The translations under genes and the position numbers were made by a program. A DNA stretch of 5,568 bases, taken from Ignavibacteriota bacterium. Its GTDB lineage: Bacteria > Bacteroidota > Kapaibacteriia > Palsa-1295. The notes below the pieces were generated by a model that saw only the letters and a program-made list of their open reading frames with translations, made no database searches and had not been told where the DNA came from. This document shows positions 1 to 4,720 of the stretch, piece after piece (position 1 is the stretch's first letter; each line of letters opens with the position of its first letter). The stretch is taken from positions 1 through 5,568 of the forward strand of contig PLXB01000485.1 of the NCBI GenBank assembly GCA_003151215.1, read 5' to 3'.

Positions 1-191
1 AACTTCCCGAATGCCTCCGCTATGCCAAGCAGCAGTTAAATTTCTGGAAAGATCTCAGCTGGCATACAACGATCGGACATGCAAGAGATTGGCTTTCCAT
101 CCATAATCTTTCGGATGAAGTGTCCGAAGGTATCTCGGCTTTCAATGAAAAACGAGAAGTCAATTATAAGAAGATCAGGAAGAGGAAATAG
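1..191 (+). CDS. Crotonase-family (enoyl-CoA hydratase/isomerase-like) protein, C-terminal fragment
   Basis: This open frame enters from the left edge; the first complete codon is at 3 and it stops with TAG at 189-191, leaving about 62 residues. The visible end contains AKQQLNFWKDLSWHT, then HARDWLSIH, then a terminal EVSEGISAFNEKREVNYKK block. The 'EG-x-x-AF-x-EKR' pattern is the usual C-terminal helix signature of crotonase-fold CoA enzymes and recurs in the complete hydratase at 3069-3845 (KEGMTAFIEKRKPEW). The catalytic half is outside the window, so hydratase, isomerase, ring-opening hydrolase or MenB-like synthase cannot be separated. The basic tail (KKIRKRK) is a little unusual. The gene converges on the minus-strand block and ends just before a hairpin terminator. 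The family call is fairly sure; the substrate is unknown. Confidence 0.72.
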   Translation, partial: LPECLRYAKQQLNFWKDLSWHTTIGHARDWLSIHNLSDEVSEGISAFNEKREVNYKKIRKRK

Positions 192-212
192 CTTAAAAAG
201 TAATATTAAAAC

Positions 213-244
213 CGAAAGGGTCATGCAATTGCCCGACCCTTTTG
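213..244. terminator. Bidirectional intrinsic terminator between convergent genes
   Basis: AAAGGGTC (215-222) and GACCCTTT (235-242) form a perfect 8-bp stem. It extends through a G-U pair (214/243) and a C-G pair (213/244) around a 12-base loop. On the plus strand the stem runs into TTTTGATTTTATTT; on the minus strand it is followed by CGGTTTTAATATTA. It lies between the stop at 191 (+) and the stop at 248 (-), so one hairpin can end both converging transcripts. The loop itself contains the self-complementary octamer GCAATTGC (224-231). The call rests on structure alone. Confidence 0.8.
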
Positions 245-247
245 ATT

Positions 248-712
248 TTATTTCGGCAGTGCTGCAATATCAGCCTGTAATTCTGCACTGTGTTCCTTTG
301 GGTGAACCTGCTGGTAGATCTTCGCGATCTTACCATTTTTATCTATCAGAAACGTCCAGCGTTTCGGATATCTGCCTTCGCTTGCAGGAACTCCGTAGGC
401 TTTGCAAATCGTCCCGGTCGTATCCACAAGTAAGGGAAAATTGAGGTGGTCTTTCTCGGTAAATTGCTTATGCATTTCGATCGGATCCATCGAAACTCCG
501 AGAATCGCAGTATGGAGTGCATCGAATTTTGCTTTATCGTCACGGAAAGCGCAGGCTTCGGCAGTACATCCGCCGGTCATATCTTCGGGGTAGAAATAAA
601 GAACGACATTCGATTTGCCCTTAAAATCATCGAGGGAAATGATGGAGCCATCGGTTGCCTGTGCCTTAAATTTTGGAGCGTCCTGCCCAACGGAAAGAGT
701 AACATCTGTCAT
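248..712 (-). CDS. bcp: Thiol peroxidase of the Bcp/PrxQ family
   Basis: This is a cytoplasmic thioredoxin-fold peroxidase predicted to reduce H2O2 and organic hydroperoxides using thioredoxin-type electron donors. With the start at 712 it has 154 residues, the usual length for Bcp. The active-site segment reads FYPEDMTGGCTAEACAFRDD. Pro42, Thr46 and peroxidatic Cys49 form the PxxxTxxC motif, and Cys54 five residues later is the resolving cysteine of the atypical two-Cys Bcp class. The usual DMTPGC has Gly in place of Pro here. Conserved Arg118 sits in RWTFLIDKNG. An in-frame ATG at 745 would add 11 mostly hydrophobic residues (MVYLLLSLILS), too short for a signal peptide, so the internal ATG that matches the family N-terminus is preferred. 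It is the last gene of the minus-strand block, 45 bases after the flavin reductase, and a terminator abuts its stop. Family assignment is strong. Confidence 0.93.
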   Translation of the reverse strand: MTDVTLSVGQDAPKFKAQATDGSIISLDDFKGKSNVVLYFYPEDMTGGCTAEACAFRDDKAKFDALHTAILGVSMDPIEMHKQFTEKDHLNFPLLVDTTGTICKAYGVPASEGRYPKRWTFLIDKNGKIAKIYQQVHPKEHSAELQADIAALPK

Positions 713-757
713 GGAAAGAATAAGTGATAAAAGTAAATATACCATATTGTAAAAAGT

Positions 758-1327
758 TTATTCCTCAACTTCTAACAATCCGGCAGCGAAAAGTCTTGCA
801 TATTTCGTAACGTCGGATCCGAGTTTCTTCAATCTTTTTTCAATAGCCGGATCATTGAGAATTCCATCTTCGGAAAATATCCTGCCCGAATTTGAGATCG
901 ATACTTGATGCGGTACAACCCATGCCCCAACTCCGCGCATGACTGCACGGAGATGGCTGATCGCATTTGGCGCTCCCATTGCGCCGCCTGCTATGCCAAT
1001 AATACCAACCATTTTATGCTCGAACTGATCAAATCCGCACAGATCAAGCGCATTCTTCAATGCACCAGTAAAACTATTATGGTATTCCGGAGTGCCGATA
1101 ATAATGCCCTGAGAAATACGAATTATATTTCGGAATTCATGAACTTCAGACGGATATGAGGAATCATCGTCACGACCATCGAAAAATGGCAAAGTATGCT
1201 CGGATATATCGTAAAATTCTATTTCTGCTCCGGCATCCTTTGCCGCCTCCAGAGCATATTGAATAACGAATGCCGTTGAAGATCTCGGCTTCATGCTGCC
1301 GCAAATTCCGAGAACACGAAGTGACAT
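758..1327 (-). CDS. NAD(P)H-dependent FMN reductase / quinone reductase-like flavoprotein
   Basis: This 189-residue flavodoxin-fold protein belongs to the NADPH-dependent FMN reductase family (SsuE, ChrR and azoreductase relatives). The N-terminal strand ends in the FMN phosphate loop GSMKPRSST (residues 10-18). The family's flavin-binding segment GTPEYHNSFTGALKNALD spans 78-95, with PEYHNS in place of the common PEYN-x-S. A glycine-rich loop, GIAGGAMGAPNA, lies at 111-122. Relatives bind FMN tightly and reduce quinones, azo dyes, chromate or free flavin in the cytoplasm; the substrate here cannot be read from sequence. Its ATG overlaps the stop of the upstream dehydrogenase by one base (TAATG on the minus strand), so the two are probably translationally coupled and share a transcript. 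That ties it to the acyl-CoA genes, perhaps to handle quinones or to supply reduced flavin (inference). Confidence 0.88.
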   Translation of the reverse strand: MSLRVLGICGSMKPRSSTAFVIQYALEAAKDAGAEIEFYDISEHTLPFFDGRDDDSSYPSEVHEFRNIIRISQGIIIGTPEYHNSFTGALKNALDLCGFDQFEHKMVGIIGIAGGAMGAPNAISHLRAVMRGVGAWVVPHQVSISNSGRIFSEDGILNDPAIEKRLKKLGSDVTKYARLFAAGLLEVEE

Positions 1328-2184
1328 TAATCTTTCTTATCCGAATAATCGTAAAATCCGCGTCCTGTCTTTTTTCCGAGCAAGTGTGCCTCGACCATTT
1401 TCTGTTGGATCGGATGCGGACGAAACCGAGGTTCGCCGAAGAATTGATCGTAAATAGATTCCGTCACGGCAAGATTAATGTCAATACCGATCAGATCCAT
1501 CAGTAGAAACGGCCCCATTGCAAATCCATTTCCCCGCATAACTATATCGATCTGCTCATGAGTGGCAATTCCATCGGATAGCAAACGGAAAGCCTCGCCG
1601 TAAAAATTACGTGCAACCCGATTAACAATAAATCCGGGAGTATCTTTTCCAAGTACCGGTACCTTGCCAAGCTGTTTGATGTATCCCTCGGCGCGATACA
1701 TCACATCGTCAGTAGTATCGTATCCCCTGACGATCTCCACAAGCTTCATGATATGGGCCGGATTAAAGAAATGCAAACCGACACACCTGGAAGGTTTTTT
1801 CGCAGCGCTGGCAATTGCCGTGATCGAAAGAGAGGAGGTGTTTGTCGCGAAAATCGTATCCTCGGAACACAGATCCGATAATTTTGCGAAAATCTCCTGC
1901 TTTGTTTCAAGTTTTTCAACGGCAGCTTCAATAACGAGCTCGCAGGTTTTCAGATGTACGAAGTGTGAGGATGTGCGTATTCGCAAAGCAGCAGCATCTG
2001 CATCTGCTACTTTTAGTTTGCCTTTATCAGACGCTTTTTGCATGAGCTCGCCGATACGACGATAGGCTACCTGAAGGAATCCGTCACTGATGTCATTGAG
2101 GACAACATCATATCCTGCAAGAGCTGAAGCAAGTGCAATGCCGCTGCCCATAGTCCCCGCGCCGATAACTCCGATGGATTGCAT
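1327..2184 (-). CDS. 3-hydroxyacyl-CoA (3-hydroxybutyryl-CoA) dehydrogenase, short form
   Basis: This enzyme oxidises (S)-3-hydroxyacyl-CoA to 3-oxoacyl-CoA with NAD+, the third step of beta-oxidation; it can run in reverse in butanoyl-CoA or PHB metabolism. The Rossmann motif GAGTMGSG lies at residues 8-15, with Asp31 (VVLNDIS) placed to bind the NAD ribose. The catalytic set is Ser117 (NTSSLS), His138 (GLHFFNPA), Glu150 (MKLVE) and Asn188 (PGFIVNRV), with the same spacing as the human HAD residues Ser137, His158, Glu170 and Asn208. The C-terminal helical domain ends with the family tail GKKTGRGFYDY (270-280). At 285 residues it matches Hbd/HAD rather than E. coli PaaH (about 475 residues, duplicated C-terminal domain). 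It sits 57 bases after the PaaG-like gene, and its TAA overlaps the next ATG. Function is firm at reaction level; pathway (hbd versus paaH role) is open. Confidence 0.95.
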   Translation of the reverse strand: MQSIGVIGAGTMGSGIALASALAGYDVVLNDISDGFLQVAYRRIGELMQKASDKGKLKVADADAAALRIRTSSHFVHLKTCELVIEAAVEKLETKQEIFAKLSDLCSEDTIFATNTSSLSITAIASAAKKPSRCVGLHFFNPAHIMKLVEIVRGYDTTDDVMYRAEGYIKQLGKVPVLGKDTPGFIVNRVARNFYGEAFRLLSDGIATHEQIDIVMRGNGFAMGPFLLMDLIGIDINLAVTESIYDQFFGEPRFRPHPIQQKMVEAHLLGKKTGRGFYDYSDKKD

Positions 2185-2241
2185 GGAATGGTCAATCTAA
2201 ATAATACTGAGATAGGATAAACAATTTATGATACGATAAAG

Positions 2242-3030
2242 TTATTTTCCTTTGAATTCAGCTTTTTTCTTCACCCGAAACGCTGCAACTGCGTTGGCAT
2301 AGTCTTCTGTTCTGCCGGCAGCTTCCTGCATATACACTTCATAATCGAGAGCTTCATCGAGTGACATTGCAGCGGCGTTATCCATCATTTTCTTAATATA
2401 GCCATATGCTTTTGTCGGACCGGCGGCAAAAATTTTTGCAACTTTCATCGTCTCTTCTATCAATTTATCTGCCGGCACGACTTGATTTACCAGTCCAAGT
2501 TCCAATGCTTTACTTGCCGGAACGTCATCGCCTGTTGCTGCAAGTTCGAATGCTTTCGCAATGCCCAGATATTTTACTAAGAACCAGCTTGACCCCGAAT
2601 CCGGCACTAATCCGATGCGTATAAATACTTCGATGAGTTTTGCCGAATCAGAACAAATTCTATAATCACAGGCAAGTGTAAGAGAACATCCTGCGCCTGC
2701 GGCAACGCCATTGATAGCACAGATGATTGGCTTCGGTAAATTCCGCATCGCGCGAATAAGGGGATTGTAGCGACGCTCTAACGAATCTCTCAGGGATCGT
2801 TGCCCTCCGCCGGATGGGGCATCTTTTAGGTCCTGCCCAGAACAAAATGCTTTCCCTGAGCCTGTTAAGACGACAAGACGAATCTCCTCATTCTTCGCTG
2901 CTTCCTTAAAAGCATTTTGAAGATCGGTTGTCATCTGCTCATTAAAGGCATTATAAACTTCAGGGCGATTGAGAGTAATGGTAAATATTCCTTCTGAAAG
3001 GCTCGTCAGAATCGTAGTGTAATCAGCCAT
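2242..3030 (-). CDS. paaG: Crotonase-family isomerase, PaaG-like (enoyl-CoA or ring-epoxide isomerase)
   Basis: This 262-residue crotonase-fold protein resembles PaaG, which converts the 1,2-epoxide of phenylacetyl-CoA to the oxepin-CoA and also shifts double bonds in enoyl-CoAs. Visible PaaG-type blocks are AFCSGQDL (61-68), ERRYNPLIR with LPKPIICAINGVAAGAG (85-114), and IGLVPDSGSSWFL (139-151). Asp144 in VPDSGS corresponds to the catalytic Asp known in PaaG. The two glutamates that drive hydration in classical crotonases are absent: alignment to the neighbour at 3069-3845 puts Ser116 at the first and Phe136 at the second. Oxyanion-hole glycines remain. This argues for isomerase rather than hydratase chemistry. 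Its position between a hydratase and a hydroxyacyl-CoA dehydrogenase matches paaF-G-H order. No paaA-E or paaK is in view, so a delta3,delta2-enoyl-CoA isomerase role in ordinary beta-oxidation is a real alternative. The ATG at 3030 is the natural start; only A/T-rich sequence precedes it. Confidence 0.85.
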   Translation of the reverse strand: MADYTTILTSLSEGIFTITLNRPEVYNAFNEQMTTDLQNAFKEAAKNEEIRLVVLTGSGKAFCSGQDLKDAPSGGGQRSLRDSLERRYNPLIRAMRNLPKPIICAINGVAAGAGCSLTLACDYRICSDSAKLIEVFIRIGLVPDSGSSWFLVKYLGIAKAFELAATGDDVPASKALELGLVNQVVPADKLIEETMKVAKIFAAGPTKAYGYIKKMMDNAAAMSLDEALDYEVYMQEAAGRTEDYANAVAAFRVKKKAEFKGK

Positions 3031-3033
3031 TTC

Positions 3034-3067
3034 TAATTTTTAATTTTACATTTTTAATTTTTAATTT
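3034..3067. repeat. A/T-only tandem-like direct repeat in the intergenic spacer
   Basis: The 13-mer TAATTTTTAATTT occurs at 3034-3046 and again at 3055-3067 (period 21), separated by TTACATTT. It fills almost the entire 38-base spacer between the hydratase stop and the PaaG-like start. All bases except one C are A or T. Such TTTTTAATT-type repeats could be slippage-prone filler, an AT-rich promoter-proximal element or an unstructured leader favouring initiation on an SD-less start. The repeat is seen directly; any function is unknown. Confidence 0.6.
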
Positions 3068-3068
3068 C

Positions 3069-3845
3069 TCACTTCCCTTTCCATTCCGGCTTTCTCTTCT
3101 CAATGAAGGCTGTCATTCCCTCTTTCATATCTTCCGTAGCGAAAAGCAGATAGAAATTCTTGCGTTCGAATTCGAGACCTGTTTCAATCGTCGTATCGAA
3201 TGATTTCAGAATTGCTTCTTTTGCAAGCCTTACAGCAACAGGCGGACGGTTGGCAATTTCCTTCGCAAGTTTCTGAGCCTCTTCGAGATAGAATTCAACG
3301 GGCACTACTTTATTGATAAGTCCTGCCTGCATAGCTTCCCCGGCAGTTAAAAATCTTCCTGTAAGAATAAGCTCCATTGCAAGGACTTTCCCGACTGCTC
3401 GTGTCATTCGTTGCGTCCCTCCCGCCCCAGGCATAACGCCGATATTGATCTCAGGCTGACCAATACGCGCCGTCTCGCTTGCAATGACGATGTCGCAATG
3501 CATCATAAGTTCACATCCGCCGCCAAGTGCAAAGCCTGAGACTGCTGCAATGACAGGCTTTTTCACTTTTCGAATGCGATCCCATTTTGCGAATTGATCA
3601 CGTTCCAGCATCTCAACTGCCGTTGCATTTGCCATCTCTTTAATGTCCGCCCCGGCGGCAAAAGCTTTTTCATTTCCTGTCAGGACAATACACCTGACCG
3701 AATCGTCTTTATCAAGCGATTCGAACGTTGCGATAAGTTCGTTCATTAACTCCATATTGAGTGCATTGAGCACTTGCGGACGGTTCAGTTGAATCGTGGC
3801 GACAAAGCCATCGCGATGCAAGATCAGGTTCTTGAATTCGGACAT
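3069..3845 (-). CDS. Enoyl-CoA hydratase (short-chain crotonase)
   Basis: This enzyme adds water to trans-2-enoyl-CoA to give (S)-3-hydroxyacyl-CoA, the second step of beta-oxidation and the PaaF-type step in phenylacetate degradation. With the start at 3845 it has 258 residues, the normal crotonase length. It closely resembles mitochondrial ECHS1: KAFAAGADIKEM (60-71) carries oxyanion-hole Ala66, and FALGGGCEL (105-113) carries oxyanion Gly109 and catalytic Glu112. GQPEINIGVMPGAGGTQR (129-146) carries catalytic Glu132. The C-terminal helix EGMTAFIEKRKPEW is typical. An in-frame ATG at 3878 would add 11 residues (MVFLYFHQPDN), but it lies directly against the U-tract of the preceding terminator and has no family match, so MSEFKNLIL at 3845 is chosen. 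It is the first gene of the five-gene minus-strand block. Hydratase function is very likely; chain-length preference and pathway are not visible. Confidence 0.95.
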   Translation of the reverse strand: MSEFKNLILHRDGFVATIQLNRPQVLNALNMELMNELIATFESLDKDDSVRCIVLTGNEKAFAAGADIKEMANATAVEMLERDQFAKWDRIRKVKKPVIAAVSGFALGGGCELMMHCDIVIASETARIGQPEINIGVMPGAGGTQRMTRAVGKVLAMELILTGRFLTAGEAMQAGLINKVVPVEFYLEEAQKLAKEIANRPPVAVRLAKEAILKSFDTTIETGLEFERKNFYLLFATEDMKEGMTAFIEKRKPEWKGK

Positions 3846-3866
3846 ATTATCTGGTTGGTGAAAGTA

Positions 3867-3874
3867 CAAAAATA
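3867..3874 (-). promoter_or_regulatory. Possible Bacteroidota-type -7 promoter element for the acyl-CoA block
   Basis: On the minus strand this octamer reads TATTTTTG, an exact match to the TAnnTTTG -7 consensus described for Bacteroidota. It lies between the upstream terminator and the hydratase ATG at 3845, with 21 bases to the start codon, leaving room for a short leader. No convincing TTTG -33 element is found 19-21 bases upstream, where the terminator stem lies instead. An octamer with four fixed A/T positions can occur by chance in such a spacer, and the taxonomic assumption is itself inferred. Confidence 0.25.
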
Positions 3875-3878
3875 CCAT

Positions 3879-3915
3879 AAAGAAAAAGCCCTCCGCTCAT
3901 ACTGGCAGAGAGCTT
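3879..3915 (-). terminator. Minus-strand intrinsic terminator after the Bax inhibitor-1-like gene
   Basis: Read on the minus strand, AAGCUCUCUGC pairs with GCGGAGGGCUU over 11 bp (nine Watson-Crick pairs and two U-G wobbles) around the 8-base loop CAGUAUGA. The U-tract UUUUUCUUU follows, its first two U's being additional to the stem. Both wobbles become mismatches (C/A) on the plus strand, so the element is directional. It begins 18 bases after the stop at 3934 and separates this gene from the five-gene block downstream. Confidence 0.85.
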
Positions 3916-3933
3916 GTTCAATTCGTTCTAAAT

Positions 3934-4635
3934 TTAATCTCTGCTTCGAGATAAAATTCGTAATAAAGCCATAAAAATATTAAGAAAATCAAGATAAAGA
4001 CTGAGGGCCCCGAGTGTGGGTGGTATTTCATGTGCATTCCTTAGAATTCTTGAGGTGTCATAAAGGATAAAGCCTGAAAATATTATTACCGTGATCGCAG
4101 CAAGTGCAAGATCCATCGTTGTTGAGCCTACAAATATATTAATGATCGAAACTCCGATCAGCATGAAAAGACCTATTGTGAGCGACGCGCCCATGTAGGA
4201 AAAATCTTTTTTTGTGATGAAAACATATGCCGTTAATGCCCCAAAAATAAGCGACGTCAAGAATAGAGCATCATAAATCACTCCGGTATCGGCACCAGGA
4301 ATATATCCATGAGCAATTGCATAAAGCGTTGGTGAGATGAATACTCCGCTAACAAAAGTAAATCCCAAAAGCGTAGGAACTGCGCGGGCGGGATTGGATG
4401 CACTCGATGAAGCAAAGATTACCATTCCGAAGAAAGCAATCAAGCCAATAAAAGGGTGTGCCACAGCAAAGAAAACAAGCCCCGTGTTCATTGCAAGCAA
4501 CGATCCTCCGATTGCTGCAGCAATACCAAGCGCAAAGTATGAGTACACCTTGCGAATATAAGCAAGTCGTGCCTCACCCACAAGCGTCATTGCTTCAGGC
4601 GTAAAATTATATGCTGACTGTCCGAAAGTATCCAT
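3934..4635 (-). CDS. Bax inhibitor-1 / YccA-YetJ family membrane protein (TMBIM-like)
   Basis: This 233-residue integral membrane protein has about seven hydrophobic segments (near 31-50, 53-76, 86-108, 119-141, 148-169, 176-197 and 206-228) after a soluble N-terminal stretch of about 30 residues. Family signatures are TAYVFITKKDFSYMG (135-149), GFILYDTSRIL (188-198) and LSLYLDFLNIFMALLRIL (211-228). Asp193 and Asp216 match the paired aspartates that form the pH-sensitive latch in B. subtilis YetJ, a proton-sensitive Ca2+ leak channel; other bacterial members interact with FtsH (YccA). Which role applies here is not visible. A TTG codon at 4656 could add seven residues (MHNNYNF), but the ATG at 4635 is preferred as the conventional start. 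It appears monocistronic: divergent from the peptidase at 4721 and followed by its own terminator. Confidence 0.93.
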   Translation of the reverse strand: MDTFGQSAYNFTPEAMTLVGEARLAYIRKVYSYFALGIAAAIGGSLLAMNTGLVFFAVAHPFIGLIAFFGMVIFASSSASNPARAVPTLLGFTFVSGVFISPTLYAIAHGYIPGADTGVIYDALFLTSLIFGALTAYVFITKKDFSYMGASLTIGLFMLIGVSIINIFVGSTTMDLALAAITVIIFSGFILYDTSRILRNAHEIPPTLGALSLYLDFLNIFMALLRILSRSRD

Positions 4636-4720
4636 GAAATTATAATTGTTATGCAATTCTACGAACAGGGCGAATGTTAGGTTTCGTTCAATACGATACT
4701 CTACTGATATCTATAAAGAT
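4636..4720. promoter_or_regulatory. Divergent intergenic region with two small inverted repeats
   Basis: This 85-base spacer must carry the promoters of both the Bax inhibitor-1-like gene (leftward) and the M28 peptidase (rightward). No confident -35/-10 or TAnnTTTG pair is found in either direction. Two short palindromes are visible: AATTG-TTATG-CAATT at 4644-4658, near the leftward start, and ATATCT-ATAA-AGATAT at 4707-4722, which runs into the rightward ATG. Either could be an operator half-site pair or a weak hairpin; both are A/T-rich enough to be chance. Confidence 0.4.

Noticed and set aside
79..444. 121-codon plus-strand frame spanning the end of the crotonase fragment and the start of bcp antisense
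   Set aside because: It crosses a terminator and two real genes in other frames, and the composition is unlike a protein family.
713..745. Hydrophobic N-terminal extension of Bcp (start at 745) as a signal peptide
   Set aside because: Only 11 residues with no basic n-region and no cleavage site; the family N-terminus begins at the ATG at 712.
1664..2065. 133-codon open frame on the plus strand inside the dehydrogenase gene
   Set aside because: It lies wholly antisense to a well-conserved gene with intact catalytic residues; the translation shows no recognisable domain and no start context.
4678..4685. TAGGTTTC as a TAnnTTTG promoter element for the M28 gene
   Set aside because: One mismatch at the final conserved G, and no -33 partner; too weak to call.
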